A stretch of 12,017 bases of DNA from NCBI GenBank assembly GCA_002423705.1, contig DINW01000079.1, positions 13,313 to 25,329 of the forward strand, in the 5' to 3' direction. Positions 6,625 through 12,017 of the stretch are shown here, piece by piece. The notes under the pieces are model-generated. The model had not been told where the DNA came from and ran no database searches. It saw nothing but the letters and a program-made list of their open reading frames with translations. Both the position numbers and the translations under genes were made by a program. Every line of letters starts with the position of its first letter. Within the stretch, counting starts at the first letter, position 1. The DNA comes from Clostridium sp. UBA5530. Lineage in GTDB: Bacteria; Bacillota; Clostridia; Clostridiales; Clostridiaceae.

Positions 6625-7554
6625 CTATTTAAAAGCCTCTGGGTGTATGATTTTTGCAAGTTCTTCTAAGCCTTGTGCTATCCTTGGTCCTTGTCTATCT
6701 AATAAATTACTATCTATTTCATAAATCTTATTTTCTTTTACAGCTTTTAATTCTTTATAACCATCTACCTTAGGTAATTCCTCTTTAGCTCCACGACCTT
6801 TTCCTACAACTATCATATCAGGGTTCTTTTCCATAAGCTTTTCTAAACTATATTTCCATCCCTTTACATCAGCAGCTACATTTGTTCCACCTGCCATCTC
6901 TATAGCCTTTCCTATAAAGGTATCTCCACCTGCAGTAAAGTCTCCACCTTTTCCAAAGCCAACCATATAGTATACACTGGTCTTTTCTTTATCTTTTACC
7001 TTAGCAGTAGTTTCATCAACCTTTTTCTTCATGTCTGCTACTAACTTTTCTGCTTGGTCATTGGCATTTATTACCTTAGCCACATCTGTAATTATGCTAA
7101 ATACTCCATCAAAGGTTTCTGGAGCATTTATAACTGCTACCTTTATACCCACATCTTCTAGTTTCTTTAATACATCATCTTTAAAGTGAGTTGAAGCAAT
7201 TACAACATCTGGTTTTAATTCAATGATTTTTTCTATGTTTGGTTCTTTTAATGTTCCTATCTCTTGAATCTTTGACACCTCTGCAGGATAATCACAATAA
7301 GTAGTCCTTCCTACTAATTTATCTAATTTTCCTAAAGCGGCTATAGTTTCTGTTATACTAGGAGCCACAGATATAATTCTTTCAGGTTCCTTTTCTATTG
7401 TAACTTCCCTGTCCTTAGAATCTTTTAAAGTTATTGGATAAGTAGTTCCCTTGCCTTCTTCTTTTTTAGGTTCATTTTTTTCTCCACATGCTACTAGTAC
7501 TATTGAAAATATAGCCACTAGTAATAGTGATAAGGTCTTTTTAAATTTTGTCAT
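6625..7554 (-). CDS. btuF: Cobalamin (corrinoid)-binding lipoprotein, BtuF family
   Basis: Extracellular binding protein of the importer, 309 residues. Residues 1-22 are a lipoprotein signal (MTKFKK, then a hydrophobic run) ending in the lipobox L-V-A-C with C23 as the lipidated cysteine; a charged linker (24-36) follows. The mature part is a helix-bridged type III binding fold: 'RIISVAPSITETIAALG' (59-75), 'GRTTYCDYPAEV' (82-93), 'KPDVVIAS' (114-121) and 'GGDTFIGKAIEMAGG' (209-223). These match BtuF and related proteins. The frame stays open upstream to 7707, but the ATG at 7552-7554 is chosen: it alone has GGAGG (eight bases upstream) and gives a proper signal peptide, and the upstream part would overlap the riboswitch leader. 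The gene opens the btuFCD operon under cobalamin control, which is the main reason to assign B12 over an iron chelate. Confidence 0.92.
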   Translation of the reverse strand: MTKFKKTLSLLLVAIFSIVLVACGEKNEPKKEEGKGTTYPITLKDSKDREVTIEKEPERIISVAPSITETIAALGKLDKLVGRTTYCDYPAEVSKIQEIGTLKEPNIEKIIELKPDVVIASTHFKDDVLKKLEDVGIKVAVINAPETFDGVFSIITDVAKVINANDQAEKLVADMKKKVDETTAKVKDKEKTSVYYMVGFGKGGDFTAGGDTFIGKAIEMAGGTNVAADVKGWKYSLEKLMEKNPDMIVVGKGRGAKEELPKVDGYKELKAVKENKIYEIDSNLLDRQGPRIAQGLEELAKIIHPEAFK

Positions 7555-7641
7555 GATTTTTTCCTCCAACTTATAAATAATAGGTTTTTCACCTTTGGGG
7601 GAAATATGAGTGGTTAAACTTAATAATTTTCTTCTAAATAT

Positions 7642-7665
7642 AAAAAAACTCACCAAGAAGGTGAG
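7642..7665 (-). terminator. Leader terminator of the cobalamin riboswitch (expression platform)
   Basis: On the minus strand CTCACC (7660-7665) and GGTGAG (7649-7654) pair around a 5-base loop, and seven T follow (A-run at 7642-7648). It lies between the B12 aptamer and the btuF start, about 90 bases before the ATG, so it is a premature terminator. The standard reading is that B12 binding lets it form. The segment at 7767-7774 inside the aptamer could pair with its upstream arm (7660-7667, one mismatch) and act as antiterminator; that is inference. Confidence 0.75.
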
Positions 7666-7734
7666 AAAACAGTCTTTATATAAAGAAAACTTAACTATAA
7701 AGGCCACTTCCCTTCCGCCCGAAGGATTAGCTAA

Positions 7735-7882
7735 TATTCATGGCAGGTCTCCTGACTTGCAGTTCACTCTCATCTTAACCTTCCCAGCAAAATAGCCAGT
7801 GGCTTTCAAAGACTCGTCTCTGCTTACAGTAGCGGGGGCTGTAGTGGATTTTAACCACTTTCCCTTTTAAACTTTCATAAAA
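7735..7882 (-). promoter_or_regulatory. Cobalamin riboswitch aptamer upstream of btuFCD
   Basis: The minus strand carries the conserved B12 box, GTCAGGAGACCTGCC (7742-7756), at the 3' side. The 5' side has the matching conserved runs: GGGAAAGTGG, AAAATCCACTA and CCCCCGCTACTGTAA (within 7825-7865), then GAAAGCCACTGG and GGGAAGG (7780-7808). Outer arms UUUUAUG (7876-7882) and CAUGAAUA (7735-7742) can close the basal P1 stem. A further hairpin just after the aptamer (7711-7725, CCTTC/GAAGG) belongs to the linker. The gene-free stretch 7555-7960 is accounted for by this leader, its terminator and its promoter. Confidence 0.95.
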
Positions 7883-7916
7883 AGTACCATAAATTTCATA
7901 TTCAATTTACATTATA

Positions 7917-7945
7917 ATTATATCTTATTTATGTGATTATTTCAA
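7917..7945 (-). promoter_or_regulatory. Consensus-like promoter of the btuFCD leader
   Basis: On the minus strand TTGAAA (7940-7945) is followed by a 17-base spacer and a perfect TATAAT (7917-7922). Transcription would begin near 7909, about 27 bases before the aptamer's basal stem. The -35 lies 16 bases beyond the stop codon of the DUF1836 gene. Confidence 0.85.
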
Positions 7946-7960
7946 CTACATACTAGAAAT

Positions 7961-8500
7961 TTAATTGGTAAAATACTGTTCTACAATTTTCTCTGCAAAA
8001 ATTTTATATAAGTTTGAAGTATGTATAAGGGACATTGCATATATCATAAGTTCTTCTTTATTTATCTCAATTTTGTCAATATTCACCTTCTCTTCAGTGC
8101 TAAATTTTTTAATATTTTCTTTGGATGCTTCTAAATATTTAGAATATAAATTTTTTAGCTCCTCTTCATTATTGTTTTCTATTTGATCTTCTAGAAGGCT
8201 TTTAATAGAACTTATAGGCAATCCCTGCTTTAAATTATATATAAATGCTAGTAATATTATGTGGCTCAAGGTGTACTTCTTATTTTTTATAGAAGGTAAT
8301 AATTTATCCTTAGCATAGTTGTTAATCATAGTTTTAGTTAATGTTTTATTTCCTTCTTTTTTATCCTCTTCAGTGTGTAATATATTTTCAAAAATAGTCA
8401 ATACCTGATCCATGTATAAATCTATTTTAGGTATATCCTCTAACTCTATATTTTTTAAATTCTCTATATCTAATAATATCTCTTTAAGGCTATTATCCAT
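7961..8500 (-). CDS. DUF1836 family protein, MerR-like helix-turn-helix
   Basis: A 179-residue soluble protein of the DUF1836 family (B. subtilis YkrK is a member). The central part, residues about 53-103 ('LTKTMINNYAKDKLLP', then 'NKKYTLSHIILLAFIYNLKQ' and 'LPISSIKSLLED'), has the order and spacing of a MerR-type winged helix-turn-helix: a first helix, a K/LLP turn, a second helix and 'S-xx-IK-LL'. The flanking parts are helical and acidic, with no recognisable ligand-binding or catalytic motif. It is therefore probably a transcription regulator, but targets are unknown for this family. AAGGAG sits before the ATG at 8498-8500. No terminator is visible between its stop and the btu promoter, so read-through into the riboswitch leader is possible. 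A 16-base palindrome (8531-8546) in its own upstream region could be its operator. Confidence 0.85.
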   Translation of the reverse strand: MDNSLKEILLDIENLKNIELEDIPKIDLYMDQVLTIFENILHTEEDKKEGNKTLTKTMINNYAKDKLLPSIKNKKYTLSHIILLAFIYNLKQGLPISSIKSLLEDQIENNNEEELKNLYSKYLEASKENIKKFSTEEKVNIDKIEINKEELMIYAMSLIHTSNLYKIFAEKIVEQYFTN

Positions 8501-8530
8501 AATTTATCTCCTTTTTAAATATAGTTTATA

Positions 8531-8546
8531 TCACTATGTATAGTGA
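8531..8546. promoter_or_regulatory. Palindrome upstream of the DUF1836 gene (possible operator)
   Basis: TCACTAT (8531-8537) and ATAGTGA (8540-8546) are perfect inverted arms two bases apart. The site lies 31-46 bases before the DUF1836 start codon, where its promoter should be (a TATACA overlaps it on the minus strand, without a clear -35). A two-base gap is too tight for an RNA hairpin but suits a dimeric DNA-binding protein. That function is inferred. Confidence 0.45.
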
Positions 8547-8618
8547 CTTATATAACTATGATAATAGACCTAGGTTAAAAAGGCAATAATATATGCATAT
8601 ATTTTTTATAATAAGGTA

Positions 8619-8663
8619 TTGATTTTCTATGAATCATGTTATATCATATTAATATAATATAAC
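8619..8663 (+). promoter_or_regulatory. Candidate hemolysin III promoter with an overlapping palindrome
   Basis: TTGATT (8619-8624), a 17-base spacer and TATCAT (8642-8647) form a sigma-A-like promoter, with a second -10-like TATAAT at 8653-8658. Over the -10 lies a 26-base palindrome: 8638-8650 and 8651-8663 match as inverted halves at 12 of 13 positions (half site GTTATATCATATT). The region is very AT-rich, so chance symmetry is possible. Confidence 0.5.
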
Positions 8664-8705
8664 GTAGTGTTTAAAACTACATCATCTATTAAAGGAGTGA
8701 ATTTT

Positions 8706-9350
8706 ATGAAACATACTTATAGAGAGCCTGTTAATGGTTTTACTCATTTGTTTGGTGCTATAGCTTCAGTTGTAGCTTTGATTGTTATGGGCGAGAAAGT
8801 TATTGTTTCCGGCGAAGGAACCCTAGCTTTAGTGGGAGTTGCAGTATTTGGATTAAGTCTAATTCTTCTTTATACCGCTTCTTCTATATATCACTTAACA
8901 ATAACCACTGATAAAATTCTGTTTTTTTTAAGAAGACTTGATCATTCTATGATTTTTATATTAATTGCTGGGACTTATACTCCTATAGCATTGATAGCTC
9001 TTGATGGTACTTGGCGTCTAGGTCTATTAATATCTATTTGGGTTTTAGCTTTAATAGGTATCTTTTTCAAAATGTTTTGGTTTAATGCACCTAGATGGAT
9101 CTCTACAGTAGCCTATATTTTTATGGGTTGGATTGCTGTGTTGTTTTTTTATCCCTTGTCAAAGACCATTCCTATTGAAGGATTCTTTTGGCTTATACTA
9201 GGAGGGGTTTTATATACTGTAGGAGCTATTATTTATGGACTAAAAAAGCCTAATATTTCAGTAAATTTTGGATTTCATGAAATATTTCATGTTTTTATAC
9301 TACTAGGTAGCCTCTGCCACTTTATATTGGTGTTTAGCTATTTACTATAA
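8706..9350 (+). CDS. Hemolysin III / TrhA family membrane protein (PAQR superfamily)
   Basis: A 214-residue protein with seven hydrophobic segments, the normal size of the family. Conserved polar residues are in place: E7 and H14 in 'REPVNGFTHLFGA', S60 and H63 in 'SSIYH', D79-H80 in 'LRRLDHSMIFILIAGTYTP', and H191, H195 and H205 in 'GFHEIFHVFILLGSLCHF'. In PAQR proteins these histidines with the Ser and Asp form a zinc site in the membrane. The start is the ATG at 8706 with AAAGGAG eight bases upstream; an earlier ATG at 8667 has no ribosome site. Despite the name, most relatives are membrane-homeostasis proteins rather than toxins. It stands alone, divergent from DUF1836, and I see no clear terminator after it. 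Confidence 0.9.
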   Translation: MKHTYREPVNGFTHLFGAIASVVALIVMGEKVIVSGEGTLALVGVAVFGLSLILLYTASSIYHLTITTDKILFFLRRLDHSMIFILIAGTYTPIALIALDGTWRLGLLISIWVLALIGIFFKMFWFNAPRWISTVAYIFMGWIAVLFFYPLSKTIPIEGFFWLILGGVLYTVGAIIYGLKKPNISVNFGFHEIFHVFILLGSLCHFILVFSYLL

Positions 9351-9418
9351 AAAAACTTATCTTTATTTTCCCTTGAAATTCCCCCTTAAATTAGTGGAAC
9401 TTACCTATAAACCTACTG

Positions 9419-9424
9419 TATAAT
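9419..9424 (+). promoter_or_regulatory. Candidate -10 element of the HAD gene
   Basis: A perfect TATAAT at 9419-9424 lies 33 bases before the start codon. The -35 position holds only a poor match (TGGAAC at 9395-9400, 18-base spacing). Confidence 0.5.
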
Positions 9425-9457
9425 ATATAAATGTAAACTAATGAAAAGGGTGATTAG

Positions 9458-10246
9458 ATGATAAAACTTATAGCTAGTGATATGGATGGTACTCTTCTTG
9501 ATGAAAATGGTATGTTAAACAAAGAATTTTTTACAATATTTAATGAGCTTTGCAAAAAAAATATAAACTTTGTTGTTGCCAGTGGAAGACAATATTTTAA
9601 TTTGGCTGAAAACTTTAAGTCCGTAAAGGATAATATGATATTTATCTGTGAAAATGGTACTTTTGTTATTCATAAGGATGAAGAACTCTATTCCAATGTA
9701 ATAGATAAAAATTGTGTTCATGAGCTGATAAAAGATGGGCGAAATATTCCACAATGTGAGGTGGTTCTCTGCGGCAAGAAATCTGCTTATATAGAAAAAA
9801 GTTATCATAAATTTATTAAGGAAGTAGAAAAGTATTATGATAAATATACTATAGTAGACGATCTTACTAAAGTTGAAGATGATATTTTAAAAGTTACCAT
9901 CTGTGATTTCTTAGAGTCTATAAAAAACAGTAACAACATATTGGCTCCTAAATGGGGACACTGCCTTCATGTAGCAGTTTCTGCTAAAATCTGGCTTGAT
10001 ATTAACAATAAGGATGCTAATAAAGGAGTTGCCCTTGAGTATATTCAAGAAAAACTCAATGTTTCTTCAAATGAAACTATGATCTTTGGTGACTATTATA
10101 ACGACATAGAGATGATGAAAAAAGGTTACTATAGCTTTGCTATGGCTAATGCTCCTGAAGATATAAAAAATCATTGCAGATTTACTACTTCTAAAACCAA
10201 CAGAGAGAATGGAGTTATTGAAGAAATTAAATCTAGAATATTTTAA
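9458..10246 (+). CDS. Cof-type HAD-IIB family phosphatase
   Basis: A 262-residue cytosolic HAD-superfamily hydrolase. The four HAD motifs are visible: motif I DMDGTLLD with nucleophile D8 and acid/base D10, motif II S42 in 'VVASGRQ', motif III K189 in 'DANKGVAL', and motif IV 'GDYYNDIEM' with D212 and D216. The usual GDSxND serine is replaced by tyrosine. The insert between motifs II and III (about 85-185) is the C2 cap of the Cof/YidA group. These enzymes dephosphorylate sugar phosphates, flavin or pyridoxal phosphates; specificity resides in the cap and cannot be read here. AAGGG seven bases before the ATG supports the start. It is a single-gene unit ending at the shared terminator at 10251-10284. 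Confidence 0.9.
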   Translation: MIKLIASDMDGTLLDENGMLNKEFFTIFNELCKKNINFVVASGRQYFNLAENFKSVKDNMIFICENGTFVIHKDEELYSNVIDKNCVHELIKDGRNIPQCEVVLCGKKSAYIEKSYHKFIKEVEKYYDKYTIVDDLTKVEDDILKVTICDFLESIKNSNNILAPKWGHCLHVAVSAKIWLDINNKDANKGVALEYIQEKLNVSSNETMIFGDYYNDIEMMKKGYYSFAMANAPEDIKNHCRFTTSKTNRENGVIEEIKSRIF

Positions 10247-10250
10247 AGTA

Positions 10251-10284
10251 AAGAGAGGCTGTACACTTGGTACAACCTCTCTTT
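10251..10284. terminator. Shared intrinsic terminator between HAD gene and antiporter
   Basis: AAGAGAGG (10251-10258) pairs with CCTCTCTT (10276-10283). After one C-A mismatch, TGTAC (10260-10264) pairs with GTACA (10270-10274) around a 5-base loop. TTTTGACTTTT follows on the plus strand. The antiporter gene ends at 10300 on the other strand, so the hairpin probably serves both convergent genes, though the minus-strand tail is poorer in T. Confidence 0.85.
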
Positions 10285-10299
10285 TGACTTTTAAAATTT

Positions 10300-11463
10300 T
10301 TAGCTAATATCTCCTGCTTTAGTTAAAGCTATTTTAGCTACAAATGGACCTATTAATTCATAAATTACCGTTCCTGCTAACACTATGGTTCTTATCTGAG
10401 ATCCAAGGCCCGGCATAGATTGTTCTGCAATAAGAGATAATCCTATAGCAACCCCTGCTTGGGGAATAAGGGCTAATCCAAGATATTTTCGTATGTTGTC
10501 TTCTGCTTTTGATATTTTAGCAGCAACAAATACTCCTAACATCTTTCCTAGAACTCTGAAGATAATATAACCTGCCCCAACTAGTCCTACGGTTTTTAAT
10601 ATAGCCAAATCTAATTGTAATCCAGCTAAAGTAAAAAAGCATACATATATAGGGGGCGTAACCCTATCTATAACTCCTATAAACCTAGTAGGATTATGGA
10701 AAAGGTTTGCTATTGTAGCACCAAACATCATACAAGTAAGCAATGCTGATATATTTAGCTTAGTAGCTATTCCTACAGATAGTAAGATGAACCCTGTGGT
10801 AAATATCAGTAGTTCCCCATCGCCCTCCATGATTTTTGCTAATTTGCAATAAATTACCCCTATTATTATACCTACTATGAATGTGATAACTATTTCGGTG
10901 AAAGGTTTAACTATGGCAATAGCTAGGTTTCCCCCTCCATCTGTAATAGCTTTAGCTATGGCCGATGATATTCCAAATAAAATTATTCCTACCGCATCAT
11001 CCATGGCAACTACCTGCAATAAAGTAGAGGTGAACTTTCCCTTTGCTCCATATTGTCTTATTACCATGATAGTAGCTGCTGGAGCTGTAGCTGCTGCAAT
11101 AGCACCTAAAACTATACTAAATTCTAAAGGTTGCTTAAATATAAATATCATAGCTAAGTCTACTAATACTACTGCGCCTAAGGCTTCAAATATTGTTAAA
11201 AGTATTACGGTTTTTCCGGTTTTTTTTATGTTGTTTATATTAAACTCACTTCCTATACCATAAGCTATAAATCCTAAAGCTATATCTGATATTATGCTCA
11301 TACCATTAGCTGATTCTATAGGAACTAAATTCAATACATATGGTCCTATGATTATACCTGCAATTAAGTATCCTGTAACATTTGGGAGTTTAATTTTAGC
11401 CACTAACTTTGCAAAGAATATTCCACTTAGTAAAATTAGGGATAAATTAAAAATAGTACTCAT
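10300..11463 (-). CDS. CPA2 family cation/proton antiporter (Na+/H+ or K+/H+)
   Basis: A 387-residue membrane protein with roughly twelve hydrophobic segments. The ion-binding motif is 'VVAMDDAVGI' with adjacent aspartates D155 and D156, as in NapA-type electrogenic exchangers. It is preceded by 'AATAPAATIMVIRQYGAKG' (123-141), the family's substrate-entry helix, and followed by the later-helix 'FRVLGKMLG' (R303, K307) and 'ALIPQAGVAIGLSL' (331-344). The protein stops soon after the last helix: there is no cytosolic TrkA-N/RCK nucleotide-binding domain such as KefB and KefC carry. Whether it moves Na+ or K+ cannot be read. It follows the PII-like gene by 8 bases, and its AAGG ribosome site overlaps that gene's stop codon, so translation is probably coupled. 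Confidence 0.92.
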   Translation of the reverse strand: MSTIFNLSLILLSGIFFAKLVAKIKLPNVTGYLIAGIIIGPYVLNLVPIESANGMSIISDIALGFIAYGIGSEFNINNIKKTGKTVILLTIFEALGAVVLVDLAMIFIFKQPLEFSIVLGAIAAATAPAATIMVIRQYGAKGKFTSTLLQVVAMDDAVGIILFGISSAIAKAITDGGGNLAIAIVKPFTEIVITFIVGIIIGVIYCKLAKIMEGDGELLIFTTGFILLSVGIATKLNISALLTCMMFGATIANLFHNPTRFIGVIDRVTPPIYVCFFTLAGLQLDLAILKTVGLVGAGYIIFRVLGKMLGVFVAAKISKAEDNIRKYLGLALIPQAGVAIGLSLIAEQSMPGLGSQIRTIVLAGTVIYELIGPFVAKIALTKAGDIS

Positions 11464-11471
11464 TTCTAGCC

Positions 11472-11810
11472 TTAAAGTTTTATTCCTTCTATATAATTAA
11501 CAGGTACAGTAAACACTATACCTACTCCTGGCTTATTCAAATCACCAGTTTCTTTTTTTATACAGGCTAAAACCTTTTCTAACTCCTCATTTTCTATAAC
11601 TAAAAATACTGTTTTATTATAGGGATACTTTTCATCAATAAACATCTTCAGTGTTCCAAACATAGGTAAATCATGGGTGCCATCACTTAAAATTTTTGCC
11701 ATTCCAGTACTGTCTATGACAGTAGCCCCTTTAATCCCCTCTGTGATAAAATTTTCTAATATAGCCTCTAAACATTGCACTTTGTTTAAGACTAATATTA
11801 ACAGTTGCAT
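11472..11810 (-). CDS. PII-like (GlnB-fold) regulatory protein
   Basis: A 112-residue soluble protein with the layout of a PII/GlnB monomer: beta strand 1 (2-8, 'LLILVLN'), helix (10-24), strand 2 (28-33, 'GATVID'), a T-loop-like segment (34-65), strand 3 (66-72), helix (74-86) and strand 4 in 'GVGIVFTVPV' (95-104), which matches the 'GDGKIFVLPV' region of PII. The B-loop lysine and the T-loop tyrosine motif of true nitrogen-sensing PII proteins are not there, so this is a PII-like relative rather than GlnB. Such relatives are often encoded next to the transporter they control, and here the antiporter follows in the same operon. GGAGGG lies just before the ATG at 11808-11810. Ligand (nucleotide, bicarbonate or other) is unknown. 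Confidence 0.78.
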   Translation of the reverse strand: MQLLILVLNKVQCLEAILENFITEGIKGATVIDSTGMAKILSDGTHDLPMFGTLKMFIDEKYPYNKTVFLVIENEELEKVLACIKKETGDLNKPGVGIVFTVPVNYIEGIKL

Positions 11811-11830
11811 ACAAATCCCTCCTTCTGTCT

Positions 11831-11839
11831 AATTATAGC
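11831..11839 (-). promoter_or_regulatory. Extended -10 promoter of the PII-like/antiporter operon
   Basis: On the minus strand TGCTATAAT (11831-11839) is a perfect extended -10. No -35 is recognisable 17 bases upstream. Transcription would begin near 11825, right at the ribosome binding site (11817-11824), so the leader would be only about 15 bases. Confidence 0.6.
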
Positions 11840-11993
11840 ATATTTTATGTGTTACTATTTTGCAGAGTCTAAAATAATGTATTTTTAATATTTTAAATCT
11901 GATTTTATTACATTTATTTAATAATAATCAATATAAAATATTAATAATTGCATACTAACTAAAAAAAAACATCTACTTGTAGGAAAACTCACC

Positions 11994-12017
11994 ACAAAAG
12001 GGGCTGTATCAAAATTG
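11994..12017. terminator. Left arm of a probable terminator cut by the window edge
   Basis: The window ends in AAAAGGGGCTGTATCAAAATTG, written in two parts here: AAAAGGGGCTG, then TATCAAAATTG. This resembles the left arm of the terminator at 10251 (AAGAGAGGCTGTAC). The last bases, ATCAAAATTG, look like the start of a loop that would turn back on itself. The matching right arm would lie outside, so this is a guess from form. The remainder of 11840-12017 shows no gene. Confidence 0.3.

Noticed and set aside
7555..7707. Longer N-terminus for btuF
   Set aside because: The extension overlaps the riboswitch expression platform, has no ribosome site and would bury the lipoprotein signal; the ATG at 7552-7554 has GGAGG and a perfect lipobox.
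8667..8705. Earlier start for the hemolysin III gene
   Set aside because: No Shine-Dalgarno precedes it and the family begins at the 'KHTYREPVNG' part; AAAGGAG sits properly before the ATG at 8706.
8706..9350. Hemolysin III as a virulence toxin
   Set aside because: The protein is a PAQR-type membrane protein with metal-site histidines; the name is historical and nothing around it suggests a toxin locus.
11960..11985. Hairpin CTAC-TT-GTAG next to an A8/T8 run as a terminator
   Set aside because: The stem is four pairs with a two-base loop, too tight to fold.
1..12017. Mobile elements, CRISPR arrays, tRNA or rRNA genes
   Set aside because: No transposase or integrase frame, no regularly spaced direct repeats and no tRNA/rRNA-like sequence were seen on either strand.

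Overview
The window is AT-rich (about 30% G+C by eye). It has strong GGAGG-type ribosome binding sites, short intergenic gaps and codons ending mostly in A/T. Together with the gene families (a DUF1836 regulator, a TudS-like desulfidase of the CD3072 type, CheX proteins and a B12-riboswitch btuFCD operon) this points to a low-GC Firmicute, most likely a Clostridium. The species cannot be fixed from the sequence. It reads as ordinary chromosome: I see no insertion sequence, phage gene, CRISPR array, tRNA or rRNA.

Layout, left to right. (1) Positions 1-2410, minus strand: a CUT1-type ABC importer in the order ATPase, MalF/UgpA-like permease, MalG/UgpE-like permease. The last gene runs off the left edge, and no solute-binding protein is in view. 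(2) 2411-2646: a divergent regulatory region with a large bulged hairpin between two opposing candidate promoters. (3) 2647-3135, plus strand: a TudS-related putative desulfidase, followed by a long two-way terminator. (4) 3299-4614, minus strand: two overlapping genes, a receiver-CheX fusion and a free-standing CheX. (5) 4770-7554, minus strand: btuF-btuC-btuD, a corrinoid importer. Its 355-base leader holds a cobalamin riboswitch (B12 box at 7742-7759), an intrinsic terminator and a consensus promoter. (6) 7961-8500, minus strand: a DUF1836 protein with a MerR-like helix-turn-helix. (7) 8706-9350, plus strand: a hemolysin III/TrhA family membrane protein. (8) 9458-10246, plus strand: a Cof-type HAD phosphatase, which converges on the next operon at a shared terminator. 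(9) 10300-11810, minus strand: a small PII-like protein followed by a CPA2-type cation/proton antiporter, apparently translationally coupled.

How the genes work together. The btu operon is a self-contained B12 uptake unit that the leader should switch off when cobalamin is plentiful. The CheX pair would remove phosphate from CheY-type receivers, one of which is fused to a CheX domain. The antiporter lacks the cytosolic nucleotide-binding domain found on KefB/KefC, and the PII-like protein encoded just before it is a natural candidate for a regulatory subunit in trans. The observations most worth following up are the PII-like/antiporter pair, the receiver-CheX/CheX pair, the hairpin between the divergent ABC and desulfidase promoters, and two palindromes around the DUF1836 and hemolysin III genes. 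None amounts to a clearly new system on sequence evidence alone.
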